From: an uncultured Coprococcus sp.
GTDB taxonomy: Bacteria > Bacillota > Clostridia > Lachnospirales > Lachnospiraceae
Length of the DNA: 64,000 nucleotides
Assembly: GCA_947626675.1 (NCBI GenBank)
Contig: CANQTC010000002.1
Coordinates: 183,548 to 247,547 of the forward strand
Reading direction: 5' to 3'
How positions within the stretch are numbered: position 1 is the stretch's first letter; each line of letters opens with the position of its first letter. A program made the position numbers and the translations under genes. Shown piece by piece: positions 35,536-43,220 of the stretch. The notes below the pieces were generated by a model. The model was not told the origin of the DNA and did no database searches. It worked only from the letters and a program-made list of their open reading frames with translations.

Positions 35536-36042
35536 TTAATGGGAAACATTCCTTACTGCCTCCTCAATGTCCGATGAATATTGCTTAACCTTTTTCTCTG
35601 ATACTTTATCGGAAAAAGTCCCGGCTACGATTAACATTTCATCTGTTTCACCCATTACATACAACTCAACACGCCCAACTTCCTCACCAATCGTCTGTTG
35701 ATACGAAATCTTATATGTTTCCAAAGAACAGTTCTCTAATTTTTCGCAATTGTAATCTTCAATTTTATAACCATTCTTCAATTGAACTTCCATGTAAGCC
35801 ACATACCCGGAAACACTTAATCCTGTTGACGTACTCTCGTCTACTACCAGACCACTTTCTCCATCCTCGGTATAATAATATAAGTCGGCATCAAAACTAC
35901 CATTTGAACTTTCCTCTTTACAAAATTCTCCCGGAATGTCGATAGCATAATTTTCAAGTTCCACTCTCTTGGACGCTTTGTCACTACACCCCGTTGTCAG
36001 CATTATCATACCTGCTAAACCAAACGCGAACAGCTTTTTCAT
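35536..36042 (-). CDS. Small lipoprotein of unknown function in the ECF sigma operon
   Basis: The 168 residues begin with a lipoprotein signal MKKLFAFGLA and lipobox LTTGC (Cys19). The mature part is a compact, acidic, beta-rich domain (ENYAIDIPGEF..., ETYKISYQQTIGEEVGRVELYV) reminiscent of PsbP/DUF-type lipoproteins, without a recognisable active site. The chosen ATG has AAAGGG 6 nt upstream and gives a normal signal peptide. An in-frame ATG 14 codons earlier (36084) also has a GAGG site and would extend the basic n-region. It lies 30 bp after the anti-sigma gene and is probably a sensor or regulator of that system. Confidence 0.82.
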   Translation of the reverse strand: MKKLFAFGLAGMIMLTTGCSDKASKRVELENYAIDIPGEFCKEESSNGSFDADLYYYTEDGESGLVVDESTSTGLSVSGYVAYMEVQLKNGYKIEDYNCEKLENCSLETYKISYQQTIGEEVGRVELYVMGETDEMLIVAGTFSDKVSEKKVKQYSSDIEEAVRNVSH

Positions 36043-36114
36043 ATGACACCCTTTCTTATTCCCATGCTTCTTCTCTTCATTCATTTTTCCTCAATCTCCT
36101 TTCTCTATGCAGCC

Positions 36115-36942
36115 CTAGCGAATCACAAATGTATCAAGTATGCTATGAATTTCCTTCTCTGTAAGATTATTAAATGAAATATATCCAAAATAATCATCAT
36201 ACGCTACCATTACAACTGTCGTTACGAGCCTGCCTGCTTCATCCTCCGTAATCTCATCTACCAACGTAAATTCATAACCGGATGCAGCGGTATACTTTCT
36301 TTCGTTATTCTTATTTTCAATTTTGATACTATGCCTCTCATCACCTGAAACATTTCCCCTTATCACACTTTCAGATACAAAAAACGAACCATCATGATAC
36401 AGGATACAGGAATCCACGCAATATTCTTTAAAATCTTCGGCTTCTGTAACAACATATGTTGCGCTTGCAGTATTCTCATAAGTTTTACTAAACCAATTAT
36501 CCAGCCCGGCATCTGAAACAGCCGTTGCATACTCTTCGTAGGTATAATACGTATTGGTGATATTACCATTTAAAATCTGTACATCCTTCGTAATCCACTT
36601 TACCGTTTCATCCCCATCCTCATGACTTACCTCCTTTATCTGAACCGCCTCCTCATCAGCAGCAATTGCAGCATCATCGTCATCATCCAGAGGACCTGTT
36701 GAAATAGCATGTTCACTGACAAAAGCTTTCTTAATAAGCCTGCTGGCAGCATATACGCCCATAGAACCCACACAGATAACAGCGATAAAAATTGCGACTA
36801 CTCTCGCCAGGACAAATACGAGCCGCCTGTGGTTTTCGCACTTTGCCCCTTTATTCAAAATTTTTTGATTTGTCTCTCTGCTTGGTGAAATATCCGGTTT
36901 CAGTGCTTCCTCAAGTAAAATATCCATATCATCTTTTATCAT
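36115..36942 (-). CDS. Membrane anti-sigma factor of the ECF operon
   Basis: A 275-residue bitopic protein with a short cytoplasmic N-terminus (about 1-40, suited to bind sigma), one TM (41-65) and an extracytoplasmic domain that begins with a five-Asp acidic run (86-90). It overlaps the sigma gene by 14 bp, the usual arrangement for a sigma/anti-sigma pair. The family (DUF4179-like style in Firmicutes) is suggested by layout only. The external domain may sense an envelope signal; release of sigma by proteolysis is an inference. Confidence 0.85.
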   Translation of the reverse strand: MIKDDMDILLEEALKPDISPSRETNQKILNKGAKCENHRRLVFVLARVVAIFIAVICVGSMGVYAASRLIKKAFVSEHAISTGPLDDDDDAAIAADEEAVQIKEVSHEDGDETVKWITKDVQILNGNITNTYYTYEEYATAVSDAGLDNWFSKTYENTASATYVVTEAEDFKEYCVDSCILYHDGSFFVSESVIRGNVSGDERHSIKIENKNNERKYTAASGYEFTLVDEITEDEAGRLVTTVVMVAYDDYFGYISFNNLTEKEIHSILDTFVIR

Positions 36943-37450
36943 CTTTTATCAACCTCTCTCTTAATCTTTCCTTAGCCTGATGTATTCTGCTTTTTACAGT
37001 GCCTGACGGAATGTTCAGTGAAGCCGCAATCTCATCCACTGACAGTTCTTCCATATAACGCATCAGAATAACCACCTTCATCTTATCCGGAAGCTCGTAT
37101 ACAAGTTTTCTGACCAGTTCTATTTTATCCCGCCTGACAAGCTCCTCGTAAGCAGTTTCTGCTTCATCTGCAATCTGTTCCATATCCTTACCTTGCAGAT
37201 AAACAATATCCGCTTTCTTTTTTCTCCATAAATACTTTCTTTTATGGTTGTTCCAAATGTTTGCTGCGATAGAAACCAGATAAGCCTTTGGATTTCTGTC
37301 ATCATCCAACTCATTCTTTTCTATGGCAACAAGAAATGTCTGCTGATACAAGTCATCTGCATCCTCTTTGTTTCTTGTAAGATATATACAGAACGAATAG
37401 ACATCCTTGCCATATTCTTTTATATATTTTTCAATCTGCTTTAAGTTCAT
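36929..37450 (-). CDS. ECF-type RNA polymerase sigma factor
   Basis: The 173-residue sigma-70 family protein has region 2 (EDADDLYQQTFLVAIEKNELD) and region 4 with a helix-turn-helix (LSVDEIAASLNIPSGTVKSRIHQAKERL), no region 3, as in ECF factors. The start chosen is the ATG with GGAG 6 nt upstream; ATGs 4 and 13 codons further up are less well placed. A GAACTTTT element near 37523-37530 on the minus strand could be an autoregulatory -35, but no clear -10 goes with it. It heads the sigma, anti-sigma, lipoprotein, subtilase operon. Confidence 0.93.
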   Translation of the reverse strand: MNLKQIEKYIKEYGKDVYSFCIYLTRNKEDADDLYQQTFLVAIEKNELDDDRNPKAYLVSIAANIWNNHKRKYLWRKKKADIVYLQGKDMEQIADEAETAYEELVRRDKIELVRKLVYELPDKMKVVILMRYMEELSVDEIAASLNIPSGTVKSRIHQAKERLRERLIKDDKR

Positions 37451-37540
37451 GTTTTTCTCCATATCCGACGTCAAAATAGGACTTAACATTGCCCTTCACT
37501 TATATATTTTCATACATTTCCCAAAAGTTCATTCTTTTAT

Positions 37541-37579
37541 AAAAAAAGACTCACAGCAATGTCATTCAGTAAATGACAT
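37541..37579 (-). terminator. Weak hairpin terminator after the first trigger-factor-like gene
   Basis: Perfect 8-bp stem ATGTCATT/AATGACAT with a 5-base loop; the seven-T run starts 11 bases beyond the stem, so efficiency is doubtful. Confidence 0.38.
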
Positions 37580-37614
37580 GAACCGTAAGCCCTTTCTTTA
37601 TCATATATATGTTT

Positions 37615-38721
37615 TTACTCAGATACCGCTTCTGATGTGTCCTCTGTACTTGCCGCTTCTGTGCTTTCTACCTGTACTGCGCTGTTCATCAGATAATCAA
37701 GAACCTTCTCTTCTGTTGCATAGAAGAATATATCCGATGAAGTATAATATTTATCAAATTCGGCTTCATCTTCTACCTGATTTTTCTCCATCATCTCAGC
37801 CTTGCATTTCTTTATTTCATCATCAGTTGGTATTATATTTTCCTTGTCCGCTATATCACATACAACAATCTTCTCTTTCATAACCGCCTCAACCGTCGTT
37901 GTAAGAAATTCAAGAAAATCCGGCTCTGTCGTATAGCCATAGAAGTACATAAGATATGTCTGCATATCAATCCCATAATTCGTGGATGCCGACTGTATAT
38001 TATTTAAAATGCTTTCTACATAATCCTGCGCTTCATTTTCAGGATACTTTTCATATACAGTTTTGTCTATAATCGCCTTTAAAACGCTTGTTCTGTCGGC
38101 TTCATCCGCACTGTCATTTTTCTTACTCTGAAGGTCATCTGTAAGATACTTCGTATAGTCATCTGTTGTTGTATATTCTTCATTGGTTGCCTTTTTTACA
38201 AGTTCATCTGTATATTCCGGAATGTTCGTTACTGATATATAATTAACAGTCACCTCATATACTGCATCTTTACCGGCAACCCCTTCATCCGCATAATCAT
38301 CAGGATATGATATCGTTATTGTTTTTGAAGTTCCCGGAAGAACCCCGATAAGATTATCATCAAAACCGGTTCCAAGCGCATCTTCTCCGACTGTCAATGT
38401 ATAATCCTCATTCGTATTATAATCAGCGCCATCGACTTTCTCGACATAGCTGATATTTACTTTATCCCCATCTGCAATACTGCTTGTCTTGTCCTCTATC
38501 GTTTCAGCGTTATTATTACAAAAGCTTTCAATCGCTCCATCAATATCCTCCTGCGTTATCTCCCTTGACGCCGGGACATACTCCACTCCTGTATAGTCCT
38601 TTACGTCAGCACATTTTGAATATCTTCTTATTATGCTTTTATTCGATTTTTCACATGCAGTAAGCGCACCCATACAAAATACTGCGGCCGCAGCCAGTGC
38701 AAGTATCTTACATCTTCTCAT
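37615..38721 (-). CDS. Trigger-factor-like lipoprotein, degenerate FKBP domain
   Basis: A 368-residue lipoprotein: signal peptide with lipobox ALTAC (Cys23), an FKBP-like domain (about 85-170, GDKVNISYVEKVDG ... YEVTVNYIS), then the long helical region typical of trigger-factor C-domains (about 180-345), and a Ser/Thr/Glu-rich end. The ribosome-binding N-domain of cytosolic trigger factor is absent. Compared with its neighbour, the FKBP pocket has lost several conserved positions (DYNTNEDYTLTVGED in place of FEGG-type), so it is probably a chaperone without isomerase activity. It lies 31 bp downstream of its paralogue. Confidence 0.87.
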   Translation of the reverse strand: MRRCKILALAAAAVFCMGALTACEKSNKSIIRRYSKCADVKDYTGVEYVPASREITQEDIDGAIESFCNNNAETIEDKTSSIADGDKVNISYVEKVDGADYNTNEDYTLTVGEDALGTGFDDNLIGVLPGTSKTITISYPDDYADEGVAGKDAVYEVTVNYISVTNIPEYTDELVKKATNEEYTTTDDYTKYLTDDLQSKKNDSADEADRTSVLKAIIDKTVYEKYPENEAQDYVESILNNIQSASTNYGIDMQTYLMYFYGYTTEPDFLEFLTTTVEAVMKEKIVVCDIADKENIIPTDDEIKKCKAEMMEKNQVEDEAEFDKYYTSSDIFFYATEEKVLDYLMNSAVQVESTEAASTEDTSEAVSE

Positions 38722-38752
38722 CTTCGTTCTCCTTCTCCTTTATCAAAACTGC

Positions 38753-39952
38753 CTACTCAGCTTCGGTAGCTGCTTCTGTTGCAGCAGTACTGTTCTGATT
38801 GGTTTCTGCTTTATTGACTCCGTTATCCATCATGAACTGCATAACCTTATCCGCAAGCGTATAGTATTTGATATCATTTTCTGCGTAATAGCTCTTTACC
38901 TCATCTTCACTTGTATGATTATCAGAAGCCATCTTCTTTACAAATTCAGCTTCCTCCTTATCATCGATTGTAATGTTTTCAGCCATCGCGATTGCACATA
39001 CCACCATTTTTTCTTTCAAGGTTTCTTCACAGACAGACTTAACATATTTGTCAAATTCCGTCTCGTCGCTATATCCATAATAATAGCTTATATAGGTTGC
39101 ATAATCAATATTATAAGCCGCCGCCTGTTCCTGGATAGACGTTTTTATTTCATCAGCCATAGAATTCACTTCATCTTCTGAAAGATTATCGATTGTAGCG
39201 CTGTTTATCGCATTTACCATAATCAGGTTCTGAGCGCTTGAAAGAGCCGCCGCATCGTTACTCGTCTGGAGCGCTTCCCTTATCGACTTCTCATAATCAG
39301 CCGTATTGCTGTAATCGGTATTCTTGGATACAAGTTCATCATTATATTCTGCTTCAACAGGTACTTTTATATAATTGACTGTCGTTGCAAATACTGCCTC
39401 TTTTCCATTCAGCTCATCTTTTCCATAATTTTCCGGAAATGTTACTTTTACATCAAACTTATCACCCGCTTTATGTCCTTCTACCTGTTCTTCAAAATTA
39501 TCAATAAAAGAACCTGAACCCAGTACAAGATCACAGCCCGCGCCATTTGTATCCCCGCCTTCAAATGGGACACCATCAACTGTTCCGACAAAATCGATGT
39601 TGACTGTATCACCATCTTTTGTCACGCTCTCCTTATCCTCATTATAAGTTACACATGAATCGACAAATTCCTGAACTTTTTTCTTAACGTCCTCATCTGT
39701 AACCTGAACCGGACTATTTTCATATTCAATGCCCTTATAATTTCCAAGTTTTACATCTTTTCCATACTTATTTACATATTCATCAAAGCTCATATTATCA
39801 GAAGCATCATTTGGCGTTGCCTTTCCTGCCTCTTCCGTTGATGTTTCCGTAATTTTTCCGGTCTCTTTTTTATCATCACCACAGCCTGTAATCAGCGACA
39901 TGCTCATAACAAGAGCTGCACCAACAATCAAAGTTTTTCCAAATTTCTTCAT
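38753..39952 (-). CDS. Trigger-factor-like lipoprotein with intact FKBP domain
   Basis: The 399-residue lipoprotein has lipobox LITGC (Cys24), a Thr/Glu-rich linker, an FKBP-type isomerase domain (about 110-200) with the family hallmarks VNIDFVGTVDGVPFEGG and GSFIDNFEEQVEGHKAGD, and a trigger-factor-type helical C-domain. It probably assists folding of secreted proteins outside the membrane, like PrsA but with different folds. It carries a GAGG site and an extended -10 element upstream, and forms a tandem pair with the degenerate paralogue. The C-terminus ends in an Ala/Thr/Glu repeat. Confidence 0.9.
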   Translation of the reverse strand: MKKFGKTLIVGAALVMSMSLITGCGDDKKETGKITETSTEEAGKATPNDASDNMSFDEYVNKYGKDVKLGNYKGIEYENSPVQVTDEDVKKKVQEFVDSCVTYNEDKESVTKDGDTVNIDFVGTVDGVPFEGGDTNGAGCDLVLGSGSFIDNFEEQVEGHKAGDKFDVKVTFPENYGKDELNGKEAVFATTVNYIKVPVEAEYNDELVSKNTDYSNTADYEKSIREALQTSNDAAALSSAQNLIMVNAINSATIDNLSEDEVNSMADEIKTSIQEQAAAYNIDYATYISYYYGYSDETEFDKYVKSVCEETLKEKMVVCAIAMAENITIDDKEEAEFVKKMASDNHTSEDEVKSYYAENDIKYYTLADKVMQFMMDNGVNKAETNQNSTAATEAATEAE

Positions 39953-40000
39953 AATTAATTACCTCATTTAATATTGTTGTATCATACACCTATCTTTAGG

Positions 40001-40009
40001 GTTATATCA
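40001..40009 (-). promoter_or_regulatory. Extended -10 element of the trigger-factor-like operon
   Basis: Minus strand TGA-TATAAC, about 50 bp before the ATG, without a good -35. Confidence 0.38.
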
Positions 40010-40099
40010 TATATTTATTGAAAAATAAAGTTTTTTTCGCTAATTCATGATTATTTCACAAACATTTTGCCCCAGAGCAGCATCACTTTTTCGCAATCA

Positions 40100-40115
40100 A
40101 CGCAACATATTGTGC
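40100..40115. promoter_or_regulatory. NrdR-like box 1
   Basis: ACGCAACATATTGTGC matches the NrdR box ACACWATATATWGTGT at 13 of 16 positions. It is upstream of the nrdD promoter. Confidence 0.6.
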
Positions 40116-40129
40116 TTATCAGAAACTTT

Positions 40130-40145
40130 TTCCAATATTTTGTGT
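40130..40145. promoter_or_regulatory. NrdR-like box 2
   Basis: TTCCAATATTTTGTGT matches the NrdR box at 12 of 16 positions and begins 30 bp after box 1, close to the roughly three-turn spacing usual for NrdR pairs. It ends 7 bp before the -35. Confidence 0.58.
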
Positions 40146-40152
40146 CTTAATA

Positions 40153-40181
40153 TAGACAAACCAGATAGCTGGTGCTATAAT
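40153..40181 (+). promoter_or_regulatory. Sigma-A promoter of nrdD
   Basis: TAGACA, 17 bp, TATAAT with an extended TG-C before the -10. The start site is near 40188, giving a leader of about 155 nt. Confidence 0.87.
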
Positions 40182-40213
40182 CTATATTTGTTGAGGAACA
40201 CTTTATTTTTATA

Positions 40214-40258
40214 AACGATTTTAAAACCATTTTGGTTATACAATCGTTAATTTTTTTT
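40214..40258 (+). terminator. Terminator-like hairpin in the nrdD leader
   Basis: AACGATT/AATCGTT arms enclose an inner AACC/GGTT stem and are followed two bases later by eight T residues. This is the form of an attenuator, about 85 nt before the nrdD start. Confidence 0.6.
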
Positions 40259-40343
40259 GGTTTTTTTGAATTTTCGTCTAAATATGGGTGTTTCTCTAAT
40301 TACAAGCACAACATTTAGGGGTTGTATGGAGGAGATTGAAGAA

Positions 40344-42470
40344 ATGCAGGTAATCAAAAGAGATGGTCGTGCCGTTTCCTTCGACAGGAGTAAAATTGTT
40401 ATCGCTATCCAGAAGGCAAATTCTGAGGTAGAGCCTTCAGAGAAAATAAGCGATGATAAAATCGAGGAAATTATAAGCGGTATCGAAGCAAAAAACAGAA
40501 AAAGAATGTTAGTTGAAGACATACAGGATATCATTGAACAGAAGCTGATGGCTGACGGTAAGTTTGTTCTTGCCAAAACATATATTATATATCGGTACAG
40601 CCGCGAGTTAATCAGAAAAGCAAACACAACAGATGACTCCATCCTAAGTCTTATACAAAACAGAAACAAAGACGTAATGGAGGAAAATTCCAATAAAAAT
40701 GCCACCGTTGCATCTACACAGCGTGACCTTATCGCCGGCGAAGTATCAAAAGACCTTACAAAACGAATGCTGCTTCCTGAAAAGATTTCAAAAGCGCATG
40801 AAACAGGCGCTATTCATTTTCATGACGCCGACTATTTTTTACAGCCGATTTTCAACTGCTGCCTGATTAATATCGGCGATATGCTGGATAACGGAACCGT
40901 TATGAACGGAAAGCTTATCGAAAGTCCAAAAAGCTTTCAGGTTGCATGTACCATCGTCACACAGATTATCGCTTCTGTGGCTTCAAGCCAGTACGGCGGC
41001 CAGTCTGTTGATGTAAGACACCTCGGCAAATATTTAAGAAAGAGCAGAGATAAATATAAAGCACGCTATACCAAAGATTTTGGGGACAAGCTGGATGCAC
41101 AGACAATTGACTTCCTGGTAAGCGAAAGACTGAATGACGAGCTTCGGTCAGGCGTACAGACCATCCAGTATCAGATTAATACTTTAATGACTACAAACGG
41201 TCAATCACCATTTGTAACCTTATTTTTAAATCTGATACCTGATGATGAATATGTCGAAGAAAATGCTATGATTATAGAAGAAATTCTTCGCCAAAGACTT
41301 GAAGGAATTAAAAATGAAGTCGGCGTATATGTTACACCTGCCTTTCCGAAACTTATATATGTTCTGGATGAACACAACTGTTTAAAAGGCGGAAAATATG
41401 ATTATATCACCAAACTTGCCATTCAATGTTCTGCCAAGAGAATGTACCCTGATTATATATCCGCAAAAAAAATGCGTGAAAATTATGAAGGAAATGTATT
41501 CTCCTGTATGGGCTGCCGTTCTTTCCTCTCTCCGTGGAAAGACGAGAATGGCGAATATAAATGGGAAGGACGTTTTAATCAGGGCGTTGTCAGCATCAAC
41601 CTTCCGCAGATTGGTATTCTTGCCAAAGGTGATGAAGAAAAGTTCTGGGAGCTGCTCGACAAAAGACTGCAGCTTTGTTATGACGCCCTGATGTGCCGCC
41701 ATAGGGCATTAGAGGGTACAACTTCAGATGTAAGTCCTGTCCACTGGCAATATGGTGCAATCGCAAGACTTAAAAAGGGAGAAGTCATTGACCCGCTTCT
41801 CCACAATGGCTACTCAACCATATCACTTGGCTATATCGGTATCTACGAGACTACGATATTGATGAAAGGCGTCAGCCACACTGAGCCTGTGGGAGAAGAG
41901 TTTGCACTTCGCGTTATGAATCATCTTCGCGCCGCCTGTGATAAATGGAAAGCAGATACCGGTCTTGGTTTCGGCTTATATGGTACGCCTGCAGAAAGTC
42001 TCTGCTACCGTTTTGCAAGACTGGATAAAGAACAATTTGGTACGATTGAAAATGTTACTGACAAGGGATATTATACAAATTCATATCATGTAGATGTCCG
42101 GGAAAAGATAGATGCTTTCAGCAAATTCAGATTTGAAAGCCAATTCCAAACCATTTCTTCCGGCGGTGCAATATCCTACGCAGAAATACCAAATATGAGA
42201 AATAACCTCGATGCATTGGCAGAAGTTGTCCGCTATATCTATGACAATATACAGTATGCTGAATTTAATACAAAATCTGACTATTGCCATATATGCGGTT
42301 ATGACGGCGAAATCATCATTAATGATGACGGCGAATGGGAATGTCCGCAATGCGGTAATAAAGATCATGCCAAGATGAATGTTACCAGAAGAACCTGCGG
42401 CTATCTGGGAGAAAACTTCTGGAATGTAGGAAAAACAAAGGAACTTGCTTCAAGAGTATTGCATCTGTAA
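40344..42470 (+). CDS. nrdD: Anaerobic ribonucleoside-triphosphate reductase (class III)
   Basis: Oxygen-sensitive glycyl-radical enzyme making dNTPs from NTPs. The 708 residues begin with an ATP-cone (MQVIKRDGRAVSFDRSKIV, about 1-90), followed by the NrdD barrel, the zinc site near the C-terminus (CHICG ... CPQCG) and the glycyl-radical loop RRTCGYLGENFW. The ATG chosen has GGAGGAG nine bases upstream; another in-frame ATG six codons earlier has a poorer site. NrdG follows from its own promoter. The NrdR-like boxes predict repression when dNTPs are plentiful. Confidence 0.97.
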   Translation: MQVIKRDGRAVSFDRSKIVIAIQKANSEVEPSEKISDDKIEEIISGIEAKNRKRMLVEDIQDIIEQKLMADGKFVLAKTYIIYRYSRELIRKANTTDDSILSLIQNRNKDVMEENSNKNATVASTQRDLIAGEVSKDLTKRMLLPEKISKAHETGAIHFHDADYFLQPIFNCCLINIGDMLDNGTVMNGKLIESPKSFQVACTIVTQIIASVASSQYGGQSVDVRHLGKYLRKSRDKYKARYTKDFGDKLDAQTIDFLVSERLNDELRSGVQTIQYQINTLMTTNGQSPFVTLFLNLIPDDEYVEENAMIIEEILRQRLEGIKNEVGVYVTPAFPKLIYVLDEHNCLKGGKYDYITKLAIQCSAKRMYPDYISAKKMRENYEGNVFSCMGCRSFLSPWKDENGEYKWEGRFNQGVVSINLPQIGILAKGDEEKFWELLDKRLQLCYDALMCRHRALEGTTSDVSPVHWQYGAIARLKKGEVIDPLLHNGYSTISLGYIGIYETTILMKGVSHTEPVGEEFALRVMNHLRAACDKWKADTGLGFGLYGTPAESLCYRFARLDKEQFGTIENVTDKGYYTNSYHVDVREKIDAFSKFRFESQFQTISSGGAISYAEIPNMRNNLDALAEVVRYIYDNIQYAEFNTKSDYCHICGYDGEIIINDDGEWECPQCGNKDHAKMNVTRRTCGYLGENFWNVGKTKELASRVLHL

Positions 42471-42497
42471 AAACATGGCAGATTTTTCAAAAAACAC

Positions 42498-42526
42498 TTG
42501 CGCGATTTGTTTGTATCGGTTATAAT
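42498..42526 (+). promoter_or_regulatory. Sigma-A promoter of nrdG-dut
   Basis: TTGCGC, 17 bp, TATAAT. The transcript start would be near 42533, leaving a 150-nt AT-rich leader. Confidence 0.75.
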
Positions 42527-42625
42527 ATATGCATATAGAAAATTATTTTCTATTATGAATATTTTATAATTGATTTTTAGAAATTATCTGCTATTATAAA
42601 AATGTGCATTAATAATTTCAATTTG

Positions 42626-42662
42626 TATGGTCTGCATGTCGTAGAGGGCAACGCAGGCCATA
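42626..42662 (+). other. Stem-loop in the nrdG leader
   Basis: TATGGTCTGC pairs with GCAGGCCATA (one G-U) around a 17-base loop, ending 10 bases before the GGAGG of nrdG. It could affect translation or RNA stability. Confidence 0.5.
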
Positions 42663-42682
42663 CTTATTTTACGGAGGATTTT

Positions 42683-43219
42683 ATGAACTACGCAGATATA
42701 AAATTATGTGATGTTGCAAACGGAGTCGGTATACGCATATCGCTTTTCGTATCAGGATGTACGCACCATTGTAAAAACTGCTTTAATCAGGAAACATGGG
42801 ACTTTAATTACGGAAAACCTTTTACGGATAATGAAATTGATTATATCATCAAAAATTCGGCTGCCGACTATATAACAGGATTATCCCTCTTAGGCGGAGA
42901 ACCACTGGAATTTATCAATCAGCAGGGCATCCTTCCGCTTGTAAAAAAATATAAAGAAACATACCCTGACAAGACTATTTGGTGTTATACGGGATATGAT
43001 TTTGAAAAAGATATTCTTGGAAAGATGGTTCACCAATGGGATTTTACCGATACCCTTTTAAATTATCTGGATGTAATCGTCGATGGTGAATTTATCGAAG
43101 AAGAAAAAAGCCTGAATTTGAAATTTAAAGGCTCTGCAAACCAAAGAATCATAGACGTTCCAAAGTCGCTTGCCGAAGGCAAAACGATACTGTGGGATGA
43201 GAAAGGAAAATTTTTCTAA
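42683..43219 (+). CDS. nrdG: Anaerobic ribonucleotide reductase activating protein
   Basis: Radical-SAM enzyme that installs the glycyl radical on NrdD. The 178-residue protein has the CTHHCKNC cluster motif (CxxxCxxC) near residue 26-33, the glycine-rich LLGGEPL and length typical of NrdG. The ATG has GGAGG five bases upstream; a 27-codon in-frame extension would run through the leader hairpin and is rejected. The dut ATG follows the nrdG stop after one base. Confidence 0.96.
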   Translation: MNYADIKLCDVANGVGIRISLFVSGCTHHCKNCFNQETWDFNYGKPFTDNEIDYIIKNSAADYITGLSLLGGEPLEFINQQGILPLVKKYKETYPDKTIWCYTGYDFEKDILGKMVHQWDFTDTLLNYLDVIVDGEFIEEEKSLNLKFKGSANQRIIDVPKSLAEGKTILWDEKGKFF

Positions 43220-43220
43220 T

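Larger units (their letters stand above)
39953..40343. other. 391-bp divergent control region between trigger-factor-like gene and nrdD
   Basis: It holds the leftward extended -10 of the lipoprotein gene, two NrdR-like boxes, a strong rightward promoter and a terminator-like hairpin in the nrdD leader. An in-frame extension of nrdD through this region is not used, because it would cross the hairpin and lacks a ribosome site. Confidence 0.7.

Noticed and set aside
37511..37530. ECF autoregulatory promoter for the sigma gene
   Set aside because: A GAACTTTT element is present, but no -10 at 16-17 bp; too weak to list as a feature.
37615..39952. Possibility that the tandem trigger-factor-like genes are a split or frameshifted single gene
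   Set aside because: Each has its own ribosome site, signal peptide with lipobox, and complete domain set.
40257..40343. N-terminal extension of nrdD of up to 29 residues
   Set aside because: It would begin within the T tract of the leader hairpin, has no ribosome site, and known NrdD proteins start at the ATP-cone.
42602..42682. 27-residue extension of nrdG
   Set aside because: It runs through the leader stem-loop; the ATG at 42683 has GGAGG at a good distance and matches NrdG length.
43170..43220. Dut start inside nrdG
   Set aside because: The extension reads nrdG coding sequence in another frame, and the conserved dUTPase start fits the ATG at 43221.
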